64,000 nucleotides of DNA from Flavobacteriaceae bacterium (GCA_947453195.1 CANGFO010000001.1:62001-126000), one strand, 5' to 3'; counted from the stretch's first letter, positions 10,013 through 20,659 are shown. Notes: generated by a model from the sequence alone, not told the origin. Made by a program: numbers and translations.

Positions 10013-11038
10013 TTATTTTTGATACTCTTTTACCGCTTCCACAAAAGCTTTTGCGTGATCCACAGGAATATTTGGTAAAATTCCGTGACCTAGATTTACG
10101 ATGTAATTGTCTTTTCCGAATTCGTCTATCATTTCGTGCACCATTTTTTTGATGGTTGGAATTGGAGAAAGCAAACGACTTGGATCAAAATTTCCTTGCA
10201 AAGTAATATTTCCACCGGTTAAATAACGAGCGTTCCTTGCAGAACAAGTCCAATCTACGCCAAGAGCCGAAGCTTTCGATTTTGACATTTCGCCTAAAGC
10301 AAACCAACAGCCTTTTCCGAAAACAATTACTTTAGTTTCATCGGCTAAAGCCTCTACAATTTGGTTGATGTATTTCCAAGAAAATTCTTGATAATCTACA
10401 GGAGAAAGCATGCCTCCCCAAGAATCAAAAATCTGAATGGCGTTGCAACCTGCTTTTACTTTTTCTTTCAAATATAAAATAGTGGTATCGGTAATTTTTT
10501 GCAATAAAGTATGCGCCGCAACCGGATTTGAAAAACAAAATCCTTTTGCCGTATCAAAACTTTTTGTGCCTTTTCCTTCCACAGCATAACAAAAAATCGT
10601 CCAGGGTGAACCAGCAAAACCAATCAACGGCACCTCATCGTTCAGCATTTCTTTGGTTAATTTGATGGCATCAAAAACATAACCCAAGGTTTCATGAACA
10701 TCTGGAACAAAAGTTCTGTTCACGTCTTCCATGGTTCGAATTGGATTTGGAATTATCGGCCCCAAATTGTCTTTCAACTCCACATGAATTCCCATAGCGC
10801 GTGGCACCACCAAAATATCCGAAAACAAAATTGCCGCATCTGGTTTTACAATTCGAATGGGTTGCACCGTAATTTCGGCAGCCAATTCTGGAGTTTCGCA
10901 ACGGGTGAAAAAATCATATTTGTCACGTAAAGCTCTAAATTCTGGCAAATACCTTCCGGCTTGGCGCATCATCCAAACGGGCGGTCGCTCTACGGTTTCG
11001 TTATTAAGGGCTCTTAAGAATAGATCGTTTTTTAACAT
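10013..11038 (-). CDS. hemE: Uroporphyrinogen decarboxylase
   Basis: [39 protein letters not shown]. Confidence 0.97.
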   Translation of the reverse strand: MLKNDLFLRALNNETVERPPVWMMRQAGRYLPEFRALRDKYDFFTRCETPELAAEITVQPIRIVKPDAAILFSDILVVPRAMGIHVELKDNLGPIIPNPIRTMEDVNRTFVPDVHETLGYVFDAIKLTKEMLNDEVPLIGFAGSPWTIFCYAVEGKGTKSFDTAKGFCFSNPVAAHTLLQKITDTTILYLKEKVKAGCNAIQIFDSWGGMLSPVDYQEFSWKYINQIVEALADETKVIVFGKGCWFALGEMSKSKASALGVDWTCSARNARYLTGGNITLQGNFDPSRLLSPIPTIKKMVHEMIDEFGKDNYIVNLGHGILPNIPVDHAKAFVEAVKEYQK

Positions 11039-11081
11039 TGTTTATAATTTAAAGTTTTAAGTTGCGTCAACTCAAACTGTT

Positions 11082-11747
11082 TTAATAATATTCTATTACT
11101 TGTGTAATCACACTTTCAACCGAAGGTTTTTCTGCGATGATTATGTTTTTTACTTTTTTATTTTCTAATGCTTCTGCGGTGGTTTCGCCAATACAGAAAC
11201 AAATTTCGTCTTTTATCGAATTCAATTTTAAATAACTCTCCACTCCCGATGGGCTGAAAAACAGAATGCCATCTACTTTTGAGGTAATTGTATTTGAGGT
11301 CAAATTGGTTTCATAAACTTCAATTTCGTTGAATGTGATTCCGTTTTCATTTAAGGTATTTGGTAATACATCGCGACGTAAATTTCCACATAAGAAAGTA
11401 AACGAATCGGTAGCATAAACTAAAGAAATGATCTCAGCCAAATCGGAGGCATAGCCAGTATAGGCAACTACATCAAATCCGTTTTCGGTAAGCAATTCCT
11501 TGGTTTTCATACCAACAGAAAATACACTTTTCCCTTTTAATTCGTCGCATTTTGGGTGTTGTAAAATACTTAGAACCGCATTTTGACTCGTGAAAATTAG
11601 ATTTTCATTCAATTTTGAAAGTTCAAAATTTTTAATTTTAGTTTCTATAAAATCTTCCTCCAATACCGAAATGCCTGCATCTGACAAAAGTTGCCTTTGT
11701 ATAGGTTGGAGTTTTTTAGTAGATACTATGTTTATTTGTTTTGACAT
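11082..11747 (-). CDS. hemD: Uroporphyrinogen-III synthase
   Basis: HemD-like FTSQNAV and FFSPSGVESYL; position between hemE and hemC. Confidence 0.88.
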   Translation of the reverse strand: MSKQINIVSTKKLQPIQRQLLSDAGISVLEEDFIETKIKNFELSKLNENLIFTSQNAVLSILQHPKCDELKGKSVFSVGMKTKELLTENGFDVVAYTGYASDLAEIISLVYATDSFTFLCGNLRRDVLPNTLNENGITFNEIEVYETNLTSNTITSKVDGILFFSPSGVESYLKLNSIKDEICFCIGETTAEALENKKVKNIIIAEKPSVESVITQVIEYY

Positions 11748-11785
11748 TTTTTGTTCCTAATGGATGGAAAATTTACCCTATTAAA

Positions 11786-12712
11786 TTATTTTTTTAATTG
11801 TTGTTTTATCTCTTCCATTAATTGGGCACCGCCATTATTTAGAATTTCTTGTGCGGCATGGAATCCTAATTTTTTCCATTCGGAAATTGAGACTTCTTTT
11901 TCAATTTCTAATTTTTGCTTTCCATCAATAGATAAAAGAGCACCTTTAAAATGGATGGTATCTTCAGTTTCATTGTATTTTGCAATAGCGCCAATTGGAG
12001 CGGTACATCCGCCTTCTAATGTTTTTAGAAATTGTCTTTCTATATAAGTACAGATTTCGGTTTCTATATGATTTAATTGCGATAAGGCGTCCAATGTGAA
12101 TTCGTCATTTGCCATAGCAACCACCACCATTGCACCTTGAGCTGGGGCAGGAATCATCCAATCTAAATTGATGTGATTCTCTGGTTTTAAATTAATTCGA
12201 TCTAATCCTGCTGCTGCAAAAACGGCGCCGTCCCAATTATTTTCTTGTAATTTTTGCATTCTGGTATTTACATTTCCACGTAAATCAACAACGGAATGAT
12301 TTGGATATTTATTCCACCATTGCGCTTGACGGCGTAAACTTCCGGTTGCAATCGTGGCCGCCGAATCTAAAAAAGTAGTACTGCCTTTATGAACTAAAAT
12401 ATCTAAAATATTCGCTCTTTCTAAAACCGCTGCTTGAACAATTCCTTGAGGTAAGGCCGTTGGCACATCTTTCATAGAATGCACGGCAATGTCTACTTGG
12501 CCATTTATCATGGCAATGTCTAATGTTTTGGTGAAAATTCCGGTAATTCCTAGTTCATAAAGCGGTTTGTCTAAAAGAATGTCACCTTGTGATTTCACTG
12601 CAATAATTTCGGTTTTATACCCTAAATCATTCAATTGTTTTTGAACTGTATGGGCTTGCCAAAGTGCTAATTCGCTATCTCTGGTTCCTATGCGTATGGT
12701 TTTTTCAGACAT
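11786..12712 (-). CDS. hemC: Hydroxymethylbilane synthase (porphobilinogen deaminase)
   Basis: IRIGTRDSELALWQA, VDIAVHSMKDVPT, LEGGCTAPIGA; start chosen at MSEKTIRIGT. Confidence 0.96.
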   Translation of the reverse strand: MSEKTIRIGTRDSELALWQAHTVQKQLNDLGYKTEIIAVKSQGDILLDKPLYELGITGIFTKTLDIAMINGQVDIAVHSMKDVPTALPQGIVQAAVLERANILDILVHKGSTTFLDSAATIATGSLRRQAQWWNKYPNHSVVDLRGNVNTRMQKLQENNWDGAVFAAAGLDRINLKPENHINLDWMIPAPAQGAMVVVAMANDEFTLDALSQLNHIETEICTYIERQFLKTLEGGCTAPIGAIAKYNETEDTIHFKGALLSIDGKQKLEIEKEVSISEWKKLGFHAAQEILNNGGAQLMEEIKQQLKK

Positions 12713-12767
12713 TTTGTATTTTTTGGAAACCTCAAAGATTAAAGGTTTCAAGTTGGGGCTTATAGGA

Positions 12768-14027
12768 CTAAAAAAATGCTTTTTCTTGTTCTAATTGAAA
12801 TACTTTTTCAATCCATTCGATACCTTCTTCCATAGATTCTCCATCTTTTAAATGGTTTACAAAATGGCTCGTAATCTTTTGGATGATTCTATTGCTTATC
12901 AATTCGGCTTGATCTTCATCAAAATTAGATAATTTTTTTCGTTGAAAATTTAATTCCCCATCTTTTATAGAGTTGAACTTTTCTTTAAGCGCATGAATAG
13001 TAGGTGCAAATTTTCGGTTTTTATTCCATGCTAAAAACTCTTCTTGAATTTCCTCAATTATCGCTTCTGCTGCAGGGATATGTAATTTTCTATTTTCTAA
13101 AGTTTCATCTGTCATTTGAGATAAATGATCCATATGAACTAAAGTCACTCCAGGAACTTCATTTACATTTTCATGCACGTTTTTTGGGATGGACAAATCT
13201 AAAATAAGAATTGGTTTTTTTAGATTCAGAATAGTTTTATCAATAGTAGGGTTTTGCGCTCCTGTTGCCACAACAATCACATCCGATTTTTGAATTTCAA
13301 GTTGTAAGTCGGCGTAATCTTTTACAATTACATTTAGTTTTTGAGCTAATTTTTCAGCTTTGTCTTTGGTTCTATTAATAAGTGTGATTTGCTCATGTTT
13401 GGTATGTTTTACTAAATTTTCGCAAGTATTTCTTCCTATTTTTCCGGTTCCAAAAAGCAAAATATTTTTATTTGCTATGTCTTCAACATTTTTAAAAATA
13501 TATTGAACGGAGGCAAAAGATACTGATGTCGCTCCCGAAGAAATCTCGGTTTCGTTTTTTATTTTTTTACTAGCTTGAATCACTGCATTCACTAAACGCT
13601 CCATAAAAGCATTGGCAAGATTCATGGCTTTACTTTCGGCGAAAGCCATTTTTAATTGGCTAATTATTTCAAAATCTCCAAGAATCTGACTGTCTAAACC
13701 AGTTCCTACACGAAACATATGATTAATTGCTTCTTGTCGTTTATATACAAAAGCAACTTGTTGAAATTCTTCAACGGTGCCGTGACTGTTTTCGCAAAGT
13801 AATTTTATTAACTGAAATGGATGTTGAGCAAAACCATAGATTTCGGTTCTATTACAAGTAGAAGTAACGATTAACGCTTCGATACCTTCTCTTTTTGCTT
13901 GTGCTAATAAGTTGGTTTTAGCTTGTGCGTCTAAGCTAAATTTACCCCTCATCTCCGCATCTGCTTTCTTGTAACTCAATCCGACTGAGTAAAAAGTAGT
14001 TGACTTTAATGTATTATTATTTTCCAT
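12768..14027 (-). CDS. hemA: Glutamyl-tRNA reductase
   Basis: LIVTSTCNRTEIYG, GTGLDSQILGDFEI, LLFGTGKIGRNTCENL. Confidence 0.97.
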   Translation of the reverse strand: MENNNTLKSTTFYSVGLSYKKADAEMRGKFSLDAQAKTNLLAQAKREGIEALIVTSTCNRTEIYGFAQHPFQLIKLLCENSHGTVEEFQQVAFVYKRQEAINHMFRVGTGLDSQILGDFEIISQLKMAFAESKAMNLANAFMERLVNAVIQASKKIKNETEISSGATSVSFASVQYIFKNVEDIANKNILLFGTGKIGRNTCENLVKHTKHEQITLINRTKDKAEKLAQKLNVIVKDYADLQLEIQKSDVIVVATGAQNPTIDKTILNLKKPILILDLSIPKNVHENVNEVPGVTLVHMDHLSQMTDETLENRKLHIPAAEAIIEEIQEEFLAWNKNRKFAPTIHALKEKFNSIKDGELNFQRKKLSNFDEDQAELISNRIIQKITSHFVNHLKDGESMEEGIEWIEKVFQLEQEKAFF

Positions 14028-14253
14028 AGTTACCCTTTTACCTAAAAGTTAAACAAATTTATGTTTAAGCTTTTTATAAAAGTAACGCTAAAAGTACTTT
14101 TTATGTCGCTGAGAGAAAATTTGCAGGAATTTGTAATTACAGCGTTATTTTTTTATAATTTTGCTTTAAAATAAATGGTTTTGAAAATAATAATTTAAAA
14201 CAATTCTTAATAAATTTGTAAGATTCAATTTTATTTATACAAAAAATGTCGCT

Positions 14254-15126
14254 ATGGGTTCACAAGAAGAAATTAAAATTGAAACTGATTTTATTTTACT
14301 CCGATTTCAAAATGAAGGAACCGAAAATTTTCATGTTAACCGACATGTTAATCAAGGACTTATACAATTTCATTTTGGAATTAAAGGCAAGGCAAAATTT
14401 ATTTTTAACACCGGTGGATATGCCTTAGATTTAAAAGAAGAGAAAGCCCTTTTGTTTTATAATCCACAAAAAGAATTACCACTTAATTTAGAAATTGCGC
14501 CAAACACTTGGGTGATTTCGGTACTTATTTCTATTCAAAAATTTCATTCGCTTTTTTCAAGTGAATCTGGAAATATCCCTTTTTTAAGTGACGAAAATAA
14601 AGATCGAAAATACTACACCGAAAGCGACATAAGCCCTTCTATGGCAATTGTGTTAAGCCAGTTATTTCATTACAACCTAAACCCTGCAATTAAAAACCTA
14701 TATTATAAAGGTAAAGGATACGAGCTTTTAAGTTTGTATTTTAATAGATCGGAAGATCCAAATGCTGCACAATGTCCTTTCTTAATAGATGAAGAAAATG
14801 TAGTTAAAATTAAAAAAGCCAAAGAAATCATCATCGCCAATATCGCTGAACCACCAAGTTTAGAAGAATTGGCAGGCCAAGTGGGATTGAGTTTGAAGAA
14901 ACTAAAAATGGGTTTCAAGCAAATTTATGGTGATACCGTTTATGGATTCCTATTGGATTATAAATTGGACTACGCACGCCAACTGCTAGATACAGGCTCT
15001 TATAATGTAAATGAAGTGGGATTAAAAATTGGATACAGCACTGGCAGTCATTTTATTGCGGCATTTAAGAAAAAATTTGCCACTACCCCAAAAAAATACC
15101 TAATGTCTATTAATATTACTATATAA
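14254..15126 (+). CDS. AraC-family transcriptional regulator
   Basis: C-terminal double HTH: PSLEELAGQVGLSLKKLKMGFKQIYGDTVYGFLLDYKLDYARQLL...VGLKIGYSTGSHFIAAFKKKF. Confidence 0.92.
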   Translation: MGSQEEIKIETDFILLRFQNEGTENFHVNRHVNQGLIQFHFGIKGKAKFIFNTGGYALDLKEEKALLFYNPQKELPLNLEIAPNTWVISVLISIQKFHSLFSSESGNIPFLSDENKDRKYYTESDISPSMAIVLSQLFHYNLNPAIKNLYYKGKGYELLSLYFNRSEDPNAAQCPFLIDEENVVKIKKAKEIIIANIAEPPSLEELAGQVGLSLKKLKMGFKQIYGDTVYGFLLDYKLDYARQLLDTGSYNVNEVGLKIGYSTGSHFIAAFKKKFATTPKKYLMSINITI

Positions 15127-15139
15127 TTTACCACAACTA

Positions 15140-16153
15140 ATGAAAGGAGTATTACTTGTAAATCTTGGTTCGCCAGAAAGTCCAACACCAAAAGATGTAA
15201 AGCCGTATTTAGATGAATTTTTAATGGATAAATACGTTATTGACGTTCCGTTTTTATTGCGCGCCTTGTTGGTTCGTGGGATAATATTAAACACAAGACC
15301 AAAAAAATCAGCGGCAGCCTATGCTAAAATTTGGTGGGAAGAAGGGTCTCCCTTAGTGGTTATTTCGCAACGAATGCATAAAAAAGTTCAAGAGAAAAGT
15401 TCAATTCCGGTGGCATTGGCCATGCGTTATGGAACGATGACTATTGAAAAAGGCTTACAAGAATTAAGAGAAAAAGGAGTTACTGAGGTGCTACTTTTGG
15501 CTTTATACCCGCAATATGCCATGGCGTCTACAACTACCATTTGGGAGCTAGCAGATGACTTAGTTCGAACCAAGTTTCCAGAGATGAAACTTACCAAAGT
15601 TCCTGCTTTTTACAACAAACCCGATTATATTCAGGCATTAGCCAATTCAATAAAAAAACATTTAGACACTTTTGAATACGATCATTTGTTGTTTTCCTAC
15701 CACGGAATTCCCAAACGTCATATTCGCAAAACCGATGTGACCAAATCACATTGTGCTATAGATGGTTCGTGTTGTAATACGCCTTCGCCAGCACACGAAT
15801 TTTGCTACCGCCACCAATGTTATGAAACGACCAAACAGGTAGTGAAATTACTAGGTATTCCTGAAGGAAAATACAGCCAAACCTTTCAATCGCGCTTAGC
15901 GGGAGATAAATGGTTAACACCTTACACGGATGTGGAAGTAAATAAAATGCCTGAAAAAGGAATTAAGAAATTAGCCGTGGTAACTCCGGCATTTGTATCA
16001 GATTGTTTAGAAACTTTGGAAGAAATTGCTATGGAAGCCAACGAACAATTTTTACATCATGGTGGGGAAGAATTTATGGCAATTCCTTGTATGAATGATG
16101 GTGACGAATGGTGTGGCGTGGTGGCAAATTGGATTAAAGAATGGTCTAATTAA
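15140..16153 (+). CDS. hemH: Ferrochelatase
   Basis: LLVNLGSPESPTPKDVKPYLDEFL; LLFSYHGIPKRH. Confidence 0.97.
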   Translation: MKGVLLVNLGSPESPTPKDVKPYLDEFLMDKYVIDVPFLLRALLVRGIILNTRPKKSAAAYAKIWWEEGSPLVVISQRMHKKVQEKSSIPVALAMRYGTMTIEKGLQELREKGVTEVLLLALYPQYAMASTTTIWELADDLVRTKFPEMKLTKVPAFYNKPDYIQALANSIKKHLDTFEYDHLLFSYHGIPKRHIRKTDVTKSHCAIDGSCCNTPSPAHEFCYRHQCYETTKQVVKLLGIPEGKYSQTFQSRLAGDKWLTPYTDVEVNKMPEKGIKKLAVVTPAFVSDCLETLEEIAMEANEQFLHHGGEEFMAIPCMNDGDEWCGVVANWIKEWSN

Positions 16154-16160
16154 AGTAATT

Positions 16161-16709
16161 ATGTTATACGATTATCTAAAATCCCTTCACCTCATCTTTG
16201 TTGTAACTTGGTTTGCAGGGTTGTTTTACATTGTTCGCTTGTTTGTTTATCAAATAGAAGCCAATGCAAAACCATCCCCTGAAAAGGAAATTTTGCTACA
16301 GCAATACAAAATAATGACGTACCGACTTTGGTATATTATTACTTGGCCAAGTGCCATATTAGCAAGTATTTTTGCATTTTGGATGTTGTTTTTTACCGAC
16401 TTAGGAAATGCTTGGTTGCACATGCCTTGGATGCATGTTAAATTAGGTTTTGTGTTTCTGTTGTATTTATACCATTGGAAATGCCACTTAATTTACAAGC
16501 AATTACAAAACGATCAATTTAAGTACGGCTCCAATTACATGCGCCTTTGGAATGAGGGTGCTACAATTATATTATTTGCAGTAGTTTTTTTAGTAATTTT
16601 AAAAAATGCTTTTAATTGGATTTATGGCGTAATCGGAATTGTATTATTTTCCCTTTTGATTATGCTTGGATTTAAATTTTATAAAAGAATCAGAGAAAAA
16701 AATAACTAG
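16161..16709 (+). CDS. hemJ: Protoporphyrinogen oxidase HemJ (UPF0093/CopD-like)
   Basis: MLYDYLKSLHLIFVVTWFAGLFYIVRLFVY; ATG at 16161 preferred over upstream start at 16095 that overlaps hemH. Confidence 0.9.
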   Translation: MLYDYLKSLHLIFVVTWFAGLFYIVRLFVYQIEANAKPSPEKEILLQQYKIMTYRLWYIITWPSAILASIFAFWMLFFTDLGNAWLHMPWMHVKLGFVFLLYLYHWKCHLIYKQLQNDQFKYGSNYMRLWNEGATIILFAVVFLVILKNAFNWIYGVIGIVLFSLLIMLGFKFYKRIREKNN

Positions 16710-16714
16710 ATAAA

Positions 16715-18181
16715 ATGTTTAACGGCTTTAAAATGTCAATGCTTTCCCTTCGAATTAGGATTTTCCTATCGATGATTGTATTGATCTTAATTGCCGCCTC
16801 TTTAATGGCATTGATTTCGGTGATTCAGTTTAAAAATGAAGCGCGAAGATACCACCAGGAGCGATTAGACAGGAAAGAAGATGCTGTAAAAGAAAACATC
16901 AATTACATTTTATCTACTACCACCTATCCGCTTACAGAGCGAAATCTACCTTATATATTCAAAGATAAAATTCATGAATTATCCGATATTCATAATGTAG
17001 AAATTAATATTTATAGCTTAAGCGGAAATTTATTAAAAACCTCAAAAGCTTCCTTTTCAGTAGATAATGTAGCGCCGCCAATACCTAAATATGTAACTAA
17101 ATTAGTGCAGTCATCCATTGAAAAGCGCTATGTGGATATTAAAATTGTAGATGGCGTAAAAATTCGTTCATCCTATAGTCAAATTAAAGACGATAAGTTT
17201 AAACCACTCGGTATTTTAAACCTTCCTTATGTAGAAGACGATAGTTTTTACGAAAGTGAAATTCAGGATTTCTTGGTTCGATTGAGTCAGGTTTATTTTA
17301 TAATGCTGCTCATAGCTTTTGCTTTGGCGTATTTTCTTTCAAGTTATATTACCAAATCGTTGAAGACCATTTCTGAAAAAATCAACCAAACTAGTTTGGA
17401 ACAAAAAAATGAAAAGATTGTCATCGAAGCCAATAGCCGCGAAATCAATTCCTTGATCAACGCGTATAATCGAATGGTGGATAAACTAGAAGAAAGTGCT
17501 ACCATGCTTGCGCAAAGTGAGCGTGAGCAAGCTTGGCGCGAAATGGCAAAACAAGTAGCGCATGAAATTAAAAATCCGCTAACTCCAATGCGATTGACGG
17601 TTCAAAGTTTTCAAAGAAAATTTGATCCCGAAGATCCAAATTTACAGCAAAAACTGAGTGATTATTCTAAAACTTTAATTCAGCAAATTGACACCATGAG
17701 TTCGGTAGCATCGGCATTTTCTAACTTTGCTTCGATGCCTGCACAACAAAATGAAACGCTAAATGTGGTGGAAGTTGTAGAATTTTCATTAGAAATATTT
17801 AATGAAGAAGCGATACACTTTGAAAGCGAAGAAAAAGAAATTATTACCATTATGGATCGAACGCATTTAGTACGAATAATTACAAACTTAGTTAAAAATG
17901 CCATCCAAGCTATTCCAGAAAATCAAGAGGAAAAATCGATTGTCGTAGCCGTAACGCGTGAAGAAAATTGGGTAAATATTACGGTAAAAGACAATGGAAT
18001 TGGCATTGAGTCAAGCTACATAGAACATATTTTTGAACCAAAATTCACAACCAAAAATAGTGGAATGGGGCTTGGATTAGGAATCATCAAAAACATTATT
18101 GAAAATTACAAAGGAACAATTACATTTGAAACCCAATTAGAAAAAGGAACTACATTTACGGTTTCGTTACCTATCTTATAA
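16715..18181 (+). CDS. Membrane sensor histidine kinase (HAMP, HisKA, HATPase_c; NtrY-like)
   Basis: MAKQVAHEIKNPLTPMRLTVQSF H-box, KNAIQAIPENQ N-box, GMGLGLGIIKNI G-box. Confidence 0.93.
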   Translation: MFNGFKMSMLSLRIRIFLSMIVLILIAASLMALISVIQFKNEARRYHQERLDRKEDAVKENINYILSTTTYPLTERNLPYIFKDKIHELSDIHNVEINIYSLSGNLLKTSKASFSVDNVAPPIPKYVTKLVQSSIEKRYVDIKIVDGVKIRSSYSQIKDDKFKPLGILNLPYVEDDSFYESEIQDFLVRLSQVYFIMLLIAFALAYFLSSYITKSLKTISEKINQTSLEQKNEKIVIEANSREINSLINAYNRMVDKLEESATMLAQSEREQAWREMAKQVAHEIKNPLTPMRLTVQSFQRKFDPEDPNLQQKLSDYSKTLIQQIDTMSSVASAFSNFASMPAQQNETLNVVEVVEFSLEIFNEEAIHFESEEKEIITIMDRTHLVRIITNLVKNAIQAIPENQEEKSIVVAVTREENWVNITVKDNGIGIESSYIEHIFEPKFTTKNSGMGLGLGIIKNIIENYKGTITFETQLEKGTTFTVSLPIL

Positions 18182-18190
18182 AATTAAATT

Positions 18191-18973
18191 ATGAATTTCG
18201 AAAACATTATTATTGCCTTAGAAAACGGAATCGGACAAATCACGATTAACCGTCCGTCAAAACTTAACGCCCTAAATGTAGCTACCATAAAGGAGTTACA
18301 TGATGGATTAGAAAGCTTAAATAATAACCCAGAAATTAAAGTTATAATAATTACTGGTGAAGGTGAAAAAGCATTTGTAGCTGGTGCTGATATTTCGGAA
18401 TTTGCTCATTTCACTGTAGACCAAGGAGCGCAATTAGCGCAACAAGGGCAAGAATTGTTATTTGATTTTATTGAAAATTTAAACACTCCTGTTATTGCTG
18501 CTGTAAATGGTTTTGCGCTTGGAGGCGGATTAGAACTAGCAATGGCTTGCCATATTCGAACAGCTTCTGATAATGCTAAAATGGGTTTACCCGAAGTTTC
18601 TCTTGGAGTTATTCCGGGCTATGGCGGAACGCAAAGATTACCGCAACTTGTTGGTAAAGGCCGTGCAATGGAAATGATAATGACTGCTGGAATGGTAACT
18701 GCAGAGGAAGCCTACAGAACCGGATTGGTAAATCACGTGGTGCCCCAAGCAGAACTTTTAGATTATACTAAATCTTTGGCACAACGCATTATGAAAAATT
18801 CACCGGTTGCTATTGGTAAAGCTATTGAATCGGTAAATGCTAATTTCACCGACGGAGTAAATGGCTTTGATTCGGAAATAAAAAACTTTGGGAAATGCTT
18901 TGGAACCGGAGATTTTAAAGAAGGAACCACTGCCTTTTTAGAAAAAAGAAAAGCCGATTTTAAAGGGAATTAA
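18191..18973 (+). CDS. Enoyl-CoA hydratase/isomerase family protein
   Basis: Crotonase fold: AFVAGADISEF, ALGGGLELAMACHIR, GVIPGYGGTQRLP. Confidence 0.93.
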   Translation: MNFENIIIALENGIGQITINRPSKLNALNVATIKELHDGLESLNNNPEIKVIIITGEGEKAFVAGADISEFAHFTVDQGAQLAQQGQELLFDFIENLNTPVIAAVNGFALGGGLELAMACHIRTASDNAKMGLPEVSLGVIPGYGGTQRLPQLVGKGRAMEMIMTAGMVTAEEAYRTGLVNHVVPQAELLDYTKSLAQRIMKNSPVAIGKAIESVNANFTDGVNGFDSEIKNFGKCFGTGDFKEGTTAFLEKRKADFKGN

Positions 18974-18981
18974 TCTTATTT

Positions 18982-19626
18982 TTATTTTTCACCATCCCAT
19001 TCCGAATAAAATTGAGATAAGAAACTTTCCATGAAAAGATGTCTTTGTAATGCAATTTTTTTTCCGGTTTCGGTATTCATTTTGTCTTTTAACAACAATA
19101 ATTTTTCGTAAAAATGATTGAGCGTTGGGGCTTCACTATTTTTATATTCCTCTTTGGTCATGTGCAAATTAGGAGCTACATCGGGCAAATATAATGGGCG
19201 GTTTTTATAGCCGCCGTAGTTAAAAGTTCGAGCAATTCCGATAGCGCCAAGAGCATCCAATCGATCGGCATCTTGAACTATATCTAATTCTTTAGATGAG
19301 AATTTCTTTTCGAAATTTCCGCCTTTAAAAGAAATGTTTTCAATTATTGCAATCACATGCGAAATAACTACTTCTGACTCATTTTGAGATTCTAAAAACG
19401 CTCTTGCTATTTTGGGTCCAATTGTCTCGTCGCCATTATGAAATTTACTATCGGCGATATCGTGAAGTAAAGCGCCCAGTTTCACAATTTCTAAATTACA
19501 TTCTTCTGCATTAGCAATTAACAGTGCATTTTTATACACTCGTTCTACATGATACCAGTCGTGACCGGCTTCAGCGTTTTGAAGTTTTTGTTTTACAAAA
19601 AGAATAGTATTATCTATCAGTGACAT
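18982..19626 (-). CDS. HD-domain phosphohydrolase
   Basis: GHDWYHVERVYKNALLIA, LGALLHDIADSKFHNGDE, VQDADRLDALGAIGIART. Confidence 0.92.
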   Translation of the reverse strand: MSLIDNTILFVKQKLQNAEAGHDWYHVERVYKNALLIANAEECNLEIVKLGALLHDIADSKFHNGDETIGPKIARAFLESQNESEVVISHVIAIIENISFKGGNFEKKFSSKELDIVQDADRLDALGAIGIARTFNYGGYKNRPLYLPDVAPNLHMTKEEYKNSEAPTLNHFYEKLLLLKDKMNTETGKKIALQRHLFMESFLSQFYSEWDGEK

Positions 19627-19640
19627 AGGCTTGGGGAATA

Positions 19641-19667
19641 AAAAATCCTTTCTTAACAGAAAGGATT
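19641..19667 (-). terminator. Rho-independent terminator downstream of acyl-ACP desaturase gene
   Basis: 9-bp stem AATCCTTTC/GAAAGGATT, 6-nt loop, T-tract on - strand. Confidence 0.7.
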
Positions 19668-19678
19668 AATTTGATTAT

Positions 19679-20659
19679 TTAGGCAGGTTGAACCCATTTA
19701 AAAACATGATTTTCTTCAGGAAGCACAATTCTTTCAGAAATTTTAGCCATTCTAGCTGGTAATTTCATTAAATAATCTCTTGCTTTTTCAGCTTCATCGG
19801 TAAGATTTGATATTTTATCAATTTGCCATTTATCAATTAATTTTTGCATAATATCTACATAATCATTGGCGGTGTAAACCCCAAGTTTTTGAGCAGAGTC
19901 AGAAAATTGATTGAAAGCGGTGCTTATTGATTGTCCTGACTCTCTTAAGAAATGTGCTGGCATAGTGATTTTTTGTTTCATCATGTATTGAAACGCCAAC
20001 ATCATTTCGCTAGGATCAACTTTAAAAATTTGATTTACAAATTCGCTATACGCTTGGTGGTGGCGCATTTCGTCACCAGCAATTATTTTACACGCTTTTG
20101 AAAGTTTGTTGTCACCATATTGCTTAGCAATTTGAGATACTCTATTGTGAGAAACGTACGTTGCTAATTCTTGAAAACTAGTGTATACAAAGTTCTTATA
20201 AGGATCTCTTCCGGTTCCAATTTCAAAACCATCATTAATTAAATGTTGTGTCGTAATTTCTACTTCACGCATGTTTACTCTGCCTGATAAATACAGGTAT
20301 TTATTAAGCAAATCTCCATGACGGTTTTCTTCACCCGTCCATTGACGAACCCATTTTGACCAACCATTATTTTCTAAGTTGTTTACTCCTTCTACTTCCA
20401 TTAACCAGGATTCGTAGGTAGGAAGGGCTTCTTCGGTGATGGTGTCTCCAACCATGGCTACCCAAAAATCATACGGTAAATCTTTGGCAATTTCTTGTAA
20501 CTCTTTTACCTCATCAAAAAAAGTTTCGCTTTGCGAATTAGGTAAAAAATCAGAAGGCTGCCAAATGGTTTCTACTGGAATTAAATATTGTTGTATGAAA
20601 GAGTCTACATTTTTTTCTAAAAATTGCATTACTTCCAGTCGGATATTGGTTAATGACAT
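19679..20659 (-). CDS. Acyl-ACP desaturase (ferritin-like di-iron)
   Basis: WTGEENRHGDLLNKYLYLSGRV and AGDEMRHHQAY di-iron motifs. Confidence 0.92.
   Translation of the reverse strand: MSLTNIRLEVMQFLEKNVDSFIQQYLIPVETIWQPSDFLPNSQSETFFDEVKELQEIAKDLPYDFWVAMVGDTITEEALPTYESWLMEVEGVNNLENNGWSKWVRQWTGEENRHGDLLNKYLYLSGRVNMREVEITTQHLINDGFEIGTGRDPYKNFVYTSFQELATYVSHNRVSQIAKQYGDNKLSKACKIIAGDEMRHHQAYSEFVNQIFKVDPSEMMLAFQYMMKQKITMPAHFLRESGQSISTAFNQFSDSAQKLGVYTANDYVDIMQKLIDKWQIDKISNLTDEAEKARDYLMKLPARMAKISERIVLPEENHVFKWVQPA

Noticed and set aside
12726-12749. GAAACCT...AGGTTTC hairpin between hemA and hemC
   Set aside because: Only 7 bp with a 10-nt loop and no U-tract; too weak to call a terminator or riboswitch
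14246-14428. 60-aa ORF overlapping the AraC gene start in another frame
   Set aside because: The 14254 frame encodes the full AraC protein; the alternative frame is short and unsupported
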